DNA of 64,000 bases from the NCBI RefSeq assembly GCF_012927445.1, contig NZ_JABBPD010000004.1:186001-250000 (forward strand), given 5' to 3'. Position numbers and translations under genes: made by a program. This stretch comes from Rhodoferax sp. (lineage in GTDB: Bacteria > Pseudomonadota > Gammaproteobacteria > Burkholderiales > Burkholderiaceae_C). Position 1 is the first letter of the stretch, and every line of letters starts with the position of its first letter. Positions 26,906-37,152 of the stretch are shown here, one piece after another. The notes under the pieces are model-generated. The model made no database searches and had not been told where the DNA came from. It saw only the letters and a program-made list of their open reading frames with translations.

Positions 26906-28222
26906 TCAAATATTGGGCATGTGTTTGGCGTGAAGACGGGGCAAACCGTCCTTCAAAATGCCGCCCACGGTGTAGAACGACCCAAAGACGACGATTCTAT
27001 CAGTGGGGTCGGCAGCGTTAATGGCCGCCTGCAGGGCTTGCTGAGGGTCTGGGTAGGCGCAGGCCGTGGCCTCTTTTCGCTTGTTTTGCGCTTGCCACTT
27101 GACCAGCAGACCGTCCGCCGACTCGGCCCGGGGCGTCGGCAGATCAGTGAAATACCACTTGTCAATCAAGGGGTTGATCTTGACCAGCATGGCGGCCAGA
27201 TCTTTGTCGGCCATGGCCCCAAACACCGCGTGCGTGGTCGGAAAGTAGCTCATGGCATCCAGATTGGCCGTCAGCGCCGCCACCGAATGCGGGTTGTGCG
27301 CCACATCCAGCACCAAAGTGGGCTCGCCCGGAATAATTTGAAACCGACCCGGCAACTCGACAAAGGCCAGCCCGTTGCGCACCGCCTGGGCCGTGATCGG
27401 CAGGCGATCGCGCAAGGCGGCCAAAGTCGCCAGCACCCCAGCCGCATTGACCAGCTGGTTGGCGCCGCGCAGCGCTGGATAAGCCAAACCGCTGTAACGC
27501 CGACCGCGCCCGGCCCAGCCCCATTGCTGCTTGTCGCCCGACACATTGAAGTCAACGCCAAAGCGCCAGAGGTCAGCACCCACTTCCAGCGCACGGTCGA
27601 GCACACTTTGCGGCGGCATCGGATCACTCACCACCACCGGCCGCCCGGTGCGCATGATGCCGGCCTTCTCATAACCAATGCTTTCGCGGTCGGCGCCCAG
27701 AAACTCCATGTGGTCCAGATCAACGCTGGTGATCACGGCGCAGTCAGGCTCGATGATGTTGACGGCATCAAGCCGGCCGCCCAGTCCCACTTCCAGGATC
27801 ACCACGTCCAGCTTGGAATGCGCCATCACATCCAGGATGGCCAACGTGGAGAACTCGAAGTAAGTTAATGAGATTTCAGCCTCATTAAGGCCTCTAGCCC
27901 TCTCTACACCTGCGAAGGAAGCTACTAATTTAGTAGCATCTACCGACTCGCCGTTGAGCCGCAGGCGCTCTTCAAAACGCACCAGATGCGGCGAGGTATA
28001 GACCCCGGTGCGGTAGCCGGCCTGCAGCAGAATGGCTTCCAGCATGGCGCAGGTCGAGCCCTTGCCATTGGTGCCCGCCACGGTGATGACCGGGCAGTCG
28101 AAGCGAATTTGCATGCGCTCGGCCACGGTACGGACCCGTTCCAGGCCCATGTCGATGTTTTTGGGATGCAATTGCTCGCAGTGGGCGAGCCAGTCAGACA
28201 ATGTGTTTAGAGGGGTTTTCAT
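26906..28222 (-). CDS. folC: Bifunctional dihydrofolate/folylpolyglutamate synthase
   Basis: The 438-residue Mur-ligase-like enzyme has VTVAGTNGKGSTCAMLE (ATP loop), SPHLVRFEERLR and ISLTYFEFSTLAIL. The ATG at 28222 is preferred; the longer frame runs into the divergent ArsC-like gene. A reversed copy of the interspersed repeat encodes residues after VDATKLVASF near residue 100. It heads the folC-SPOR-cvpA-purF-metZ-gltX run. Confidence 0.95.
   Translation of the reverse strand: MKTPLNTLSDWLAHCEQLHPKNIDMGLERVRTVAERMQIRFDCPVITVAGTNGKGSTCAMLEAILLQAGYRTGVYTSPHLVRFEERLRLNGESVDATKLVASFAGVERARGLNEAEISLTYFEFSTLAILDVMAHSKLDVVILEVGLGGRLDAVNIIEPDCAVITSVDLDHMEFLGADRESIGYEKAGIMRTGRPVVVSDPMPPQSVLDRALEVGADLWRFGVDFNVSGDKQQWGWAGRGRRYSGLAYPALRGANQLVNAAGVLATLAALRDRLPITAQAVRNGLAFVELPGRFQIIPGEPTLVLDVAHNPHSVAALTANLDAMSYFPTTHAVFGAMADKDLAAMLVKINPLIDKWYFTDLPTPRAESADGLLVKWQAQNKRKEATACAYPDPQQALQAAINAADPTDRIVVFGSFYTVGGILKDGLPRLHAKHMPNI
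27882..27941 (-). repeat. Interspersed palindromic repeat, copy 5 (folC)
   Basis: On the minus strand it reads GATGCTACTAAATTAGTAGC, then AGGGCTAGAGGCCTTAATG. It is in frame and encodes VASFAGVERARGLNE, just before the conserved ISLTYFEF. Confidence 0.75.
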
Positions 28223-28261
28223 ACGACTGCAGATTGTCGCCCACCTTGGGCCGGTAGCATG

Positions 28262-28645
28262 ATGCAGGGCATGAACAGCCCCACTACAGCCTCCCATGTG
28301 ACCGTCTTCGGCATCCCCAACTGCGACACCGTGAAGAAAGCGCGTAGCTGGCTGACCGAGCACGGTGTGGCCTTTGTGTTTCACGACTTCAAGAAACTCG
28401 GTGTCCCCGCTGAACTGCTGCCCGGCTGGCTGGCCGCCGTCGGCTGGGAAAAGCTGGTGAACCGCAAAGGCACCACCTGGCGCCAGCTCGACGACGCCAC
28501 CCGCGCCGCTGTCGTGGATGCCGCGACTGCCAGCGCCTTGATGCTGGCGAACCCCAGCGTCATCAAGCGCCCGGTGGTGGTGTGGGGTGATGGCCGCTTA
28601 ACGGTTGGCTTTGATGTCACTCAATGGCTTGGGTTCATACCGTAG
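28262..28645 (+). CDS. ArsC/Spx-family thioredoxin-fold protein (YffB-like)
   Basis: The ~125-residue product starts with VTVFGIPNCDTVKKARSWL, the thioredoxin-fold N-terminus with a single active-site Cys. It continues with the DLKKLGVP-like region (FHDFKKLGVPAELL) and NPSVIKRPVVVW, typical of ArsC/YffB proteins. Family members include arsenate reductases and Spx regulators; the single Cys and lack of an ars operon favour a YffB-type protein of unknown role. The ATG may be at 28262 or 28271. Confidence 0.88.
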   Translation: MQGMNSPTTASHVTVFGIPNCDTVKKARSWLTEHGVAFVFHDFKKLGVPAELLPGWLAAVGWEKLVNRKGTTWRQLDDATRAAVVDAATASALMLANPSVIKRPVVVWGDGRLTVGFDVTQWLGFIP

Positions 28646-28679
28646 TCGTCACGTGTTCTGCGAAGACGCGACAAGCGAC

Positions 28680-28737
28680 ACCCGGACGCTGAAGCCTCAT
28701 GCGCTTCGCTTTTTGAAATCGGCTTCATCGTCCGGGT
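28680..28737 (+). repeat. Stem-loop element A with conserved 24-nt loop
   Basis: A 17-bp stem (ACCCGGACGCTGAAGCC at 28680-28696 against 28721-28737, one mismatch) encloses a 24-nt loop that begins TCATGCGCTTCGC. The loop is shared with element B in reverse; the stem is not. Confidence 0.8.
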
Positions 28738-28776
28738 ATCACTTGCCGCTTAACGCTTGCCTGTGACGGTAGTGCG

Positions 28777-28852
28777 GCGAGTCAGGCCTGGATGTCGGGG
28801 GCGATTTCAAAAAGCGAAGCGTATGAGCCCCCGGCATCCAGGCCTGGCTCGC
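28777..28852 (-). repeat. Stem-loop element B with the same loop, reversed
   Basis: A 26-bp stem (28777-28802 with 28827-28852; the two non-Watson-Crick positions can be G-U pairs) encloses a 24-nt loop. The loop is the reverse complement of the loop of element A with one difference, while the stem sequence is unrelated. Confidence 0.85.
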
Positions 28853-28877
28853 TGCACGGGTTAAGAGCCCGATTAAA

Positions 28878-29204
28878 ATGACCCACATGATTACATCCAC
28901 ACTAGACGGCGTGTCCGTCAGCACCCAGGCCAGCGTTTACTTTGATGGCAAATGCGTCAGCCACGGCGTCACGTTCCCCGATGGCACGAAAAAATCGGTC
29001 GGCGTGATCCTGCCCGCGACGCTGACCTTCAACACCGGCGCACCGGAAATCATGGAATGCGTGGCAGGCTCCTGCGAATACAAGTTGGCAGGCTCTGACG
29101 CTTGGGTGACCTCGGCGCCCGGCGAGAAATTCAGCATCCCGGGCAATTCCAAGTTCGAGATTCGCGTGCTTGATGCTTACCACTACATCTGTCACTTCGG
29201 CTAA
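28878..29204 (+). CDS. ppnP: Pyrimidine/purine nucleoside phosphorylase PpnP
   Basis: The ~108-residue cupin-fold protein matches the PpnP (YaiE, DUF1255) family: SHGVTFPDGTKKSVGV, EIMECVAGSCEYKL, GEKFSIPGNSKFEI and the terminal YHYICHFG. It phosphorolyses several nucleosides. The start is ambiguous between 28878 and 28887. The upstream region is occupied by the two stem-loop elements, which may lie in or near its promoter. Confidence 0.93.
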   Translation: MTHMITSTLDGVSVSTQASVYFDGKCVSHGVTFPDGTKKSVGVILPATLTFNTGAPEIMECVAGSCEYKLAGSDAWVTSAPGEKFSIPGNSKFEIRVLDAYHYICHFG

Positions 29205-29224
29205 ACCGCTCCCGTTTCGCTCCG

Positions 29225-30617
<1,393 letters not shown>

Positions 30618-30634
30618 CGCCGATGAATAGCCGA

Positions 30635-31648
30635 TTAATGGTGGGAGTGCTGGCGAATACCCAGCAAACCGTGGTCCGGCCGATCTTGCGTGAGATAGTC
30701 CCGTGCAATGGGTTTGAGGGCCGCGGGCGTAATGCCCAGCGATTGCAAGCCCGGTAACGTGCCACTGGCCACGTTATCGCGCTGCATGGAGGCGAGGTTG
30801 TCGCGGCTCATCAGGGGCTGGCCCGGCGCCAGTTCCATCAGCATCGCCTGCAGGCGACCGAGCCAGTCGGGCAGCGCAATCACCGGACGGCCGCGCCCTT
30901 CGCGGATGCCGCTTAAGCGCGCAGACAGTTGCACCAGTTCCTTCAACGTAAAGACATCCGGCCCGCAGGCCTCAATGATCCGCGGCGCATGGGCAGTTGC
31001 CGTGCCAACCCGTTCCAGGCTGCGCACTACCGCGGTCGCCACATCCTCAACCCACACCGGCTGAAAGCGGGCATGCGCCCCCGCCAGCGGCATGATTGGG
31101 AACACTTTTTGCAGTTTGGCAAACAAATTGAGAAACTTGTCTTCGGCGCCAAACATCACACTCGGCCGCAGAATGGTGAGGTCAAACCCAGCCTGTGCTG
31201 CGCTACCAGCGCCTGCGCCCATCGCCGCCTGTATCAGTACCGCCTCACCCTGCCCTTTGCTGCGCAGGTACATCGAGGGTGCCGACTGAGGTTGCAGGGC
31301 ATCGGCACCCAAGGCACTGATGTGAACGAGTTTTTTAACGCGACCCGCGATGCAGGCCCGCGCCAGTTTCTGCGGCAAAGCCACATGCACTTTGTCAAAC
31401 GCCGCCTGGTTGCCATGCAGGATGGCAATCAAATTCACCACCGCGTCATGGCCGGCGACGGCGCGGGTCAGCGCCGCCTCGTCATGCACATCAAGCTCCA
31501 GCACATCCAGAAACGGATAGATCAACAAATTTCGGGCATTGGCTTCGTGCCGGGTGGGCACGGTGACATGGCGTTCCTTGCGCACGAGTTTTTCGCACAC
31601 ATGGGTGCCGACAAAACCAGAACCGCCTAAAACCAAAATTCGTTCCAT
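30635..31648 (-). CDS. NDUFA9-like NAD(P)-dependent epimerase/dehydratase-family protein
   Basis: The 337-residue Rossmann protein begins ILVLGGSGFVGTHV (NAD(P) loop) and has KKLVHISALGAD and YLRSKGQGEAV in place of the YxxxK catalytic motif. This pattern fits the atypical SDR group that includes the complex I assembly subunit NDUFA9. It is convergent with argG. The exact role in the bacterium is not established. Confidence 0.82.
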   Translation of the reverse strand: MERILVLGGSGFVGTHVCEKLVRKERHVTVPTRHEANARNLLIYPFLDVLELDVHDEAALTRAVAGHDAVVNLIAILHGNQAAFDKVHVALPQKLARACIAGRVKKLVHISALGADALQPQSAPSMYLRSKGQGEAVLIQAAMGAGAGSAAQAGFDLTILRPSVMFGAEDKFLNLFAKLQKVFPIMPLAGAHARFQPVWVEDVATAVVRSLERVGTATAHAPRIIEACGPDVFTLKELVQLSARLSGIREGRGRPVIALPDWLGRLQAMLMELAPGQPLMSRDNLASMQRDNVASGTLPGLQSLGITPAALKPIARDYLTQDRPDHGLLGIRQHSHH

Positions 31649-31726
31649 GTTTCCAATCTAGCGGCTTTTTCAGCCGGAATCCTGCAAATTATCAACAACC
31701 TGGACGAAGCAAAGACGCTGGCCGCG

Positions 31727-32809
31727 TCAAACCACCACCGGCTCCGCTTCCAGCATGATGCCAAAGCGCTCGTACACGCTGGTTTGTATCGCGCGGGCCA
31801 GGGTCATGACCTCGCCCCCGGTCGCGCTGTTGCTATCAGTGCCGTCACCGCGATTGACCAGAATCAACGCCTGCTTTTCATAGACACCGGCGTGGCCGAC
31901 CGACTTGCCGCGCCAGCCGCAGGAGTCAATCAGCCAGCCCGCTGCCAGCTTGACCGAACCATCGGCCAGGCGGTAGTGCACCACCTTGGGATCGCGGGCA
32001 ATGATGTCGGCGCACTGCTCCAGCGTCACCGTCGGGTTCTTGAAGAAACTGCCGGCGTTGCCAATCACCTGCGGGTCCGGCAGCTTGGCGCGGCGAATCT
32101 CGCAGACCCAGTCAAACATCTGCTGCGCCGTCGGGCGGGTGCAGTGGTGCTCGGCCATTTTCTTGTCGATGTCAGCGTAGCCCAGCACCGGCTTCCAGGC
32201 CTTGGGCAGGCTGAAGCGCACGCGCAAAATCAGCGCACGGTCTTTCAGACCCACCACCTGATGCCCGTCAGCGCTTGCCGGACCCGTGCTGCCGCCATGC
32301 TTGAACACTGAATCGCGGTAGCCAAACGCGCATTGCGCGGCATTGAGGGTAAAGACCTGCCCAGTCTGCAGGTCCACCGCATCCAGCGCCTCAAAGCGGT
32401 CTTGCAACTCCACGCCATACGCACCGATGTTTTGCACCGGCGAGGCGCCGACGGTGCCCGGGATCAGCGCCATGTTTTCCAGTCCGGGATAGCCTTGCGC
32501 CAGCGTCCAGGCCACGAAGTCGTGCCAGCTTTCTCCGGCACCCGCCTCCACAATGAAGGCCTTGGCGGTCTCCAGCACCAGCCGCCGGCCCATGATCTCT
32601 ACCTTCAGCACCACCGGTTTGACATCGCCCGTGAACACAATGTTGCTGCCGCCGCCAAGCACGAACTTCGGCTCCACGCCCCACTCGGGGTGTTTGAGCA
32701 GCGCGTGCACATCTGATTCGCTGGCAATGCGCACCAACGTATGAGCCTTGGCCACGATGTGGAAGGTATTAAAAGCCTGAAGGGGGACGTTTTTCTCGAC
32801 TAACATCAT
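31727..32809 (-). CDS. murB: UDP-N-acetylenolpyruvoylglucosamine reductase
   Basis: The 360-residue FAD enzyme has [10 protein letters not shown] at the N-terminus, the [17 protein letters not shown] loop, [17 protein letters not shown], and [12 protein letters not shown] holding the catalytic Ser. It reduces UDP-GlcNAc-enolpyruvate to UDP-MurNAc. It is of the long type I form. ATG codons at 32809 and 32806 are adjacent. Confidence 0.96.
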   Translation of the reverse strand: MMLVEKNVPLQAFNTFHIVAKAHTLVRIASESDVHALLKHPEWGVEPKFVLGGGSNIVFTGDVKPVVLKVEIMGRRLVLETAKAFIVEAGAGESWHDFVAWTLAQGYPGLENMALIPGTVGASPVQNIGAYGVELQDRFEALDAVDLQTGQVFTLNAAQCAFGYRDSVFKHGGSTGPASADGHQVVGLKDRALILRVRFSLPKAWKPVLGYADIDKKMAEHHCTRPTAQQMFDWVCEIRRAKLPDPQVIGNAGSFFKNPTVTLEQCADIIARDPKVVHYRLADGSVKLAAGWLIDSCGWRGKSVGHAGVYEKQALILVNRGDGTDSNSATGGEVMTLARAIQTSVYERFGIMLEAEPVVV

Positions 32810-32926
32810 GGGATTGTCGCATTGGGGCCGGGAGCCCCAGGCAGGTCAGGTCGGTCATGGCCTGGTTGTTTAACTCGCGCACTGCCCGGGACCGATACGG
32901 GTCGCGCACAACTCACTTACCCCAAA

Positions 32927-33412
32927 ATGCCTTCATTTGACACAGTTTGCGACGCCAAGATGGTGGACGTAAAACACGCGGTGGAAAACACCACCAAAGA
33001 AATCACCACTCGCTTTGACTTCAAAGGTACACCGGCCTCGATTGAACTCAAGGACAAGGAAATCACCGTGATCGGTGATGCTGAATTTCAGCTGACCCAG
33101 ATTGAGGACATCCTGCGCAACAAGCTGACCAAACGCGATGTGGACGTGCGCTTTCTGGACATGGGCGATGTTCAAAAAATAGGTGGCGACAAGGTCAAGC
33201 GCGTCATCAAGGTTCGCAGCGGCATTGAGACTGAAGTCGCCAAAAAAATCCAGCGCCTGCTGAAAGACAGCAAGATCAAAGTCCAAGGCGCTATTCAAGA
33301 AGAAAAAGTACGGGTCACCGGCGCTAAGCGCGATGACTTGCAAGCCGCCATGGCCTTGATCAAAAAAGAAATGACCGATATTCCCCTGACCTTTGACAAC
33401 TTCCGCGATTGA
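32927..33412 (+). CDS. YajQ-family nucleotide-binding protein
   Basis: The 161-residue product matches the family length from the ATG at 32927. It shows [25 protein letters not shown], and FDNFRD at the end. YajQ proteins bind RNA/GTP, and a Xanthomonas member binds c-di-GMP and acts with a transcription factor. Its TGA overlaps the next ATG (TGATG), suggesting coupling to the protease gene. Confidence 0.93.
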   Translation: MPSFDTVCDAKMVDVKHAVENTTKEITTRFDFKGTPASIELKDKEITVIGDAEFQLTQIEDILRNKLTKRDVDVRFLDMGDVQKIGGDKVKRVIKVRSGIETEVAKKIQRLLKDSKIKVQGAIQEEKVRVTGAKRDDLQAAMALIKKEMTDIPLTFDNFRD

Positions 33413-34068
33413 TGAAAACCGCCGCCCTGTTGCTCTCGCTGTTAACCCTGGGCTCGGTTGCCGCGGCGCAGACCGTTGCCTTGTCGGGCATGCTGGGAGG
33501 CAAGGCGCTGGTGATCGTGGATGGCAGTGCGCCCAAAAGTGTCGCCGTGGGCGAGTCTTATCGGGGCGTCAAAATCGTATCGACCCAGGGTGATCAGGCG
33601 GTAATGGAGATTGCCGGCAAGCGGCACACGCTGCGCGTCGGTGAGGCGCCCGCCAGTGTCGGCGGCGCATCGGGCAGTGTCGCGAACAGGGGACCAAGCG
33701 GAACCAAAATCGTCTTGAACGCCAGCAGCGGCGGCCACTTTTTTACCCAAGGCCAGATCAATGGCCGGGCCGTGCAACTGGTGGTGGACACCGGCGCCAC
33801 CATGGTGTCCCTGAGTGTTGGCGATGCCGAACGCGTCGGCCTCAACTACAAGGCCGGCCAAGCCGTGCAGATGAGCACGGCCAATGGCGTCATTCCGGGC
33901 TGGCGGCTTAAACTGGCCTCGGTGCGGGTCGGTGATGTGGTGGTGTACGACGTGGACGCCATTGTGTCGTCGGGCGCCATGCCCTATGTACTGCTGGGCA
34001 ACAGTTTCCTGACGCACTTTCAGATGACGCGAACCAATGACCAGATGGTCCTCGACAAGCGCTATTGA
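33412..34068 (+). CDS. Retropepsin-like aspartic protease, periplasmic
   Basis: The 218-residue product has a signal peptide ([20 protein letters not shown]), a ~90-residue N-terminal region, and a clan AA domain with VVDTGATMVSL (catalytic DTGA). ANGVIPGWRLKL and VLLGNSFLTHF complete the fold. It fits the TIGR02281-type single-domain aspartic proteases of proteobacteria. Substrate unknown. It overlaps yajQ by 1 bp and is 9 bp from the HD-domain gene. Confidence 0.88.
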   Translation: MKTAALLLSLLTLGSVAAAQTVALSGMLGGKALVIVDGSAPKSVAVGESYRGVKIVSTQGDQAVMEIAGKRHTLRVGEAPASVGGASGSVANRGPSGTKIVLNASSGGHFFTQGQINGRAVQLVVDTGATMVSLSVGDAERVGLNYKAGQAVQMSTANGVIPGWRLKLASVRVGDVVVYDVDAIVSSGAMPYVLLGNSFLTHFQMTRTNDQMVLDKRY

Positions 34069-34077
34069 GGCCGCCGC

Positions 34078-35037
34078 GTGACGATCCAGACTGAAAACGA
34101 ATACGAAGACTTGCTCGGCCTCTGGTCGGATCTGGAGTCGGGCCTGGGCATCATTCTGGGCAGCCCCGGCAGCATTCAGGAGTTTGAGCAACGCGTCTGG
34201 CAATACGACCGCTGGATGAAAGGTCTGCTGACGCGCGACACCGATGTGGGCCTGTATTTGCTGTTTCAGCTGGCCACAAACTCGCCCGTCGGCTACAGCG
34301 CCTCCCACGCGCTGGTCTGTGCCGTGCTGTGCCACCTGATTGCCGTGGAGCTGGAGCTACCCCAGACCGAACGCGACAACCTCGTGCATGCGGCCCTGAC
34401 CATGAATATTGGCATGACCTCCTTGCAAGACCAGTTGGCGGGCCAAATGGAACAGCCTTCCCCATCGCAAAGAGGCGCCATTCAGGCGCACGCCGCCAAA
34501 AGCACGCAGATGCTCGTCAACATGGGGGTGAAAGACACCCTGTGGCTCAATACCATTTCTTTGCACCATGACGAAGGCACGGACAAAGGCGAACTGCGAG
34601 AAATCGCCCCCGTAAAACGGCTGGCCCGAATTCTGCGCGCAGTGGACCGCTACGCCGCCATGATCAGTCCACGTAAAACACGGGAAGGTCGCAGCGCCAC
34701 CGACTCGGTGCGCTCCATCATTACCAACACGGTCGAACGCAATGACGAAGTCGGCCACGCACTGGTGCGCGCTGTCGGGCTGTGCCCGCCGGGCACCTAT
34801 GTGCGGCTCGACAACCTGCAAGTGGCCGTGGTGATGCGCCGCAGCAGCAAACCCAATCACCCCCATGTGGCCATCGTCATCAACGAAGCCGGCTCTCTGA
34901 TGAACCCGCCCCGCCTGCACCGAACCGCCACCGGCAGCCCCTGTATCAAGTCCGCACTGGCAGCCTCAGCGGTGCGCGAACGCCTCAATCACCACTTGAT
35001 TTTGCAACTGGATGCGAACGCGGCATTGCAACCGTAA
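34078..35037 (+). CDS. Degenerate HD-GYP-like protein
   Basis: The 319-residue protein starts with GTG. Its helical layout resembles HD-GYP phosphodiesterases (SHALVCAVLCHLIA, a central helix pair, SLHHDEG, RILRAVDRYAAM). The HD signature is replaced (HAALTMNIGM where HDIGK is expected) and GYP is absent. It may bind but not hydrolyse cyclic dinucleotides. It follows yajQ and the aspartic protease closely. Confidence 0.72.
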   Translation: MTIQTENEYEDLLGLWSDLESGLGIILGSPGSIQEFEQRVWQYDRWMKGLLTRDTDVGLYLLFQLATNSPVGYSASHALVCAVLCHLIAVELELPQTERDNLVHAALTMNIGMTSLQDQLAGQMEQPSPSQRGAIQAHAAKSTQMLVNMGVKDTLWLNTISLHHDEGTDKGELREIAPVKRLARILRAVDRYAAMISPRKTREGRSATDSVRSIITNTVERNDEVGHALVRAVGLCPPGTYVRLDNLQVAVVMRRSSKPNHPHVAIVINEAGSLMNPPRLHRTATGSPCIKSALAASAVRERLNHHLILQLDANAALQP

Positions 35038-35097
35038 ATGCTATTTTTTTTATAGCATATAGCGCTTATAGGACGGGGGCTAGAGGCTTATTTGTTG
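35038..35097 (+). repeat. Interspersed palindromic repeat, copy 7 (intergenic)
   Basis: GCTATTTTTTTTATAGC forms the left arm, followed by GACGGGGGCTAGAGGC. It lies directly after the HD-GYP-like gene and could also act as a 3' end hairpin. Confidence 0.75.
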
Positions 35098-35133
35098 TAA
35101 ATTTTTGGGGGTTGACCCAGGTAAAGCCCTGGG

Positions 35134-35967
35134 TCAACCAAAGCTGGCTCGATAAGACACAGGTTCTAAAACGCAGTGCTGATCAAGCGAACCCGGAACA
35201 TCAAACAAGCGAGGGGCATTCCTGAACTCGAACAGACGGTAAAGGTGAAACTGATTTTTTGCTCCGTGCGAGAGAGCCAGTTCACTGCGCGAAACAAAAA
35301 ATGGTGTGTCTCGGCCAAATGTTGTCGTCTTGACCTCAATGAATCGCTCTTTTCCATCGGAGTCATACGATAAAACGTCGTACCCAAGACCATCTCCCTT
35401 TGTTTGGGAAACGTGTTCGACTTTGTCGGCAAGCCGTTGTTGACCCAGTTCGATGAGGCGCCAATGTTCAAACAAGGCGACAAACTCTTCACCCGCTAAG
35501 CCCAGTGACATGTTGCGGGCTTCGCGCTCAAGGTAATCACGTTTTACGGCTCTGAAAAGTTGCGCAGGCTCGGACTCTCTTGCCCGATGCTGTTTGATCG
35601 GTGCATCCGACTTCACTCGGGCAAAGTCAGTTTGAATTGGCACAACTGCTGGTTGTTGGACAGCAGCGAGAGCCACTTGATCCAGCGTTGTTTCTCCGCT
35701 GACTTGTTGTTCTGCGACTAGCCCAAGGAGTGCTTGATAGTTGGCACGAGGTTTGTAGCCGCGAATGTAGGGGAACCCTAGATCAATCATCGCCGCGCTG
35801 AGGTTTCCATGCTTGAATTCAATTGATCCATCAGATCGTCCATTGAGCTTGGTCTGCAGCCTGCGCCGATGCTCGGTCTTGTTGAAATTCTGGCCAGCAA
35901 GTTCCATTGTTAGCATTTGCAAATAGTCAGCAACAATTGCTTCTACTTCTTCGCGTGACCATTCCAT
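35134..35967 (-). CDS. DUF3883/PD-(D/E)XK-like protein, possible solitary nuclease
   Basis: The 277-residue product has a ~110-residue N-terminal helical region (EEVEAIVADYLQMLTMEL, common in restriction-like proteins). The C-terminal DUF3883 domain has GDGLGYDVLSYDSDGKERFI leading to EVKTT, a PD-(D/E)XK-like core (D...E-x-K). ATG at 35967 follows a short in-frame extension. Related proteins occur in restriction and defence loci, but no partner gene is present here. GC is lower than the surroundings, hinting at acquisition. Confidence 0.75.
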   Translation of the reverse strand: MEWSREEVEAIVADYLQMLTMELAGQNFNKTEHRRRLQTKLNGRSDGSIEFKHGNLSAAMIDLGFPYIRGYKPRANYQALLGLVAEQQVSGETTLDQVALAAVQQPAVVPIQTDFARVKSDAPIKQHRARESEPAQLFRAVKRDYLEREARNMSLGLAGEEFVALFEHWRLIELGQQRLADKVEHVSQTKGDGLGYDVLSYDSDGKERFIEVKTTTFGRDTPFFVSRSELALSHGAKNQFHLYRLFEFRNAPRLFDVPGSLDQHCVLEPVSYRASFG

Positions 35968-36035
35968 CCGATATCCCAAAGTTGATTTTTTTATACTGCG
36001 CCCATCTTAGGTTCTATCGTGATGGCGGCACCACG

Positions 36036-36239
36036 CTACTCCGTGATGATTTGCCTGGCAGTCTGCCGAGTCGTTTGCAGCACAAACTTCTGCAGCCGCA
36101 AAGCCAGGGTTTTCGCGCCCGGCGTAAGGTCCGCCAGTACCAAGGCAACAGCGGCATCGAAGACGTCCGGTACTTTATTTGCCATTTCTTTGGCAGTGCC
36201 AAGGTCAAAGTCGGGACGAATACGCATCTCTTTGGCCAA
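36036..36239 (-). CDS. Small ORF, possible antitoxin-like or frameshifted fragment
   Basis: This frame starts with TTG (or ATG at 36227) and encodes ~67 residues including RPDFDLGTAKEMANKVPDVF. It directly follows a 50-residue frame on the same strand in another phase. The pair may be one disrupted gene or a small two-gene unit. I do not recognise the family. Confidence 0.35.
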   Translation of the reverse strand: MAKEMRIRPDFDLGTAKEMANKVPDVFDAAVALVLADLTPGAKTLALRLQKFVLQTTRQTARQIITE

Positions 36240-36243
36240 TCAT

Positions 36244-36396
36244 TTAATGCCAAGCTTGAGGATATGGGTGGACGCAGGCTTTTGCGGATGCCGCAATGAA
36301 GTTATGCAACTCGTCTTCAGGCCGCAGGTTTTCAAAGGCGTCTCCCCGCATCGGATTGATATCGCCTTTCGCTTCCCGCTTGGTAATTTTTGACAT
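36244..36396 (-). CDS. Small ORF (50 residues)
   Basis: ATG at 36396 to TAA at 36244 encodes a 50-residue protein with KGDINPMRGDAFENLRPEDEL and a C-terminal ACVHPYPQAWH. It is 4 bp upstream of the 67-residue frame and 5 bp from the Lrp-family gene end. Unrecognised; may be the 5' part of a frameshifted gene. Confidence 0.35.
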   Translation of the reverse strand: MSKITKREAKGDINPMRGDAFENLRPEDELHNFIAASAKACVHPYPQAWH

Positions 36397-36400
36397 CAGA

Positions 36401-36871
36401 TCATCCCGCCAACACCGCCAGCGCCGTTTTGCTCACCACCTGCCGCAAAACAAAACTGGAATGCACGCCTGTCACGCCTTCGATGCTGGTTAGCTGGTCT
36501 AACAACAAAGACTGGTAGTGTTCCATATCACGCACGATTACTTTGAGCTGGTAATCGGCATCCTGCCCGGTGATCAGCAGGCAATCCAGCACCTCGGGCA
36601 AGACGCGCACGGCCGCCTCAAAATTAGCAAAACGCTCGGGCGTGTGCAGGTCCATGGAGATGTGAATTAGCGCCATCAGCGTCAAGCCCAGTTTTTTGGC
36701 ATCCAGCAGCGCCCGGTAGCCCACGATCAGGCCGGACTCCTCCAGCGCACGCACCCGGCGCAGGCAGGGCGACGGGGACAGGCCGATGCGGTCGGCCAGG
36801 TCCTGGTTATTGATGCGTCCGTCTTGCTGCAGCACTTCCAAAATGTGCTGGTCGTAGCGATCAAGTTTCAT
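36401..36871 (-). CDS. Lrp/AsnC-family transcriptional regulator
   Basis: The 156-residue product has an N-terminal helix-turn-helix (ILEVLQQDGRINNQDLADRI, SPSPCLRRVRALEESG) and a C-terminal RAM/AsnC ligand domain (LDCLLITGQDADYQLKVIV). Length is typical. It is oriented away from the methyltransferase gene and probably autoregulates. Its effector is unknown. Confidence 0.92.
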   Translation of the reverse strand: MKLDRYDQHILEVLQQDGRINNQDLADRIGLSPSPCLRRVRALEESGLIVGYRALLDAKKLGLTLMALIHISMDLHTPERFANFEAAVRVLPEVLDCLLITGQDADYQLKVIVRDMEHYQSLLLDQLTSIEGVTGVHSSFVLRQVVSKTALAVLAG

Positions 36872-37152
36872 GGCTTGCCTTGTTTTTGATTTAAAAGGCA
36901 GATTATTCCAAAATACATACGTTTAAAAGCAGCGACTGCTTTTAAATGCGATTTTCATGGAAACTACGCAATCCCCTGCCGGGCACCCCGGCCTACACTT
37001 GTTTCACCTGTTACCCACAGGCAAATGCAAGCAACCGGTCACCCCCCAACGTTGCGCAGGCTGGCCTCACGAGGGCTGGTCATACAAAACCTGAATCCCC
37101 AGCGCAACCTGCGCCGGGGGTCAAGCCTTCTTAGCATGAGCACCGCCCTTTG
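36872..37152. other. Intergenic region between Lrp regulator and methyltransferase
   Basis: This 281-bp divergent spacer presumably holds promoters for both genes and the Lrp operator. An A/T-rich stretch lies just upstream of the regulator (~36880-36920). The short frame at ~36946 has no coding features. Confidence 0.4.

Noticed and set aside
36946..37134. 62-residue frame upstream of the methyltransferase
   Set aside because: No ribosome site, no domain, and it lies in the presumed regulatory spacer.
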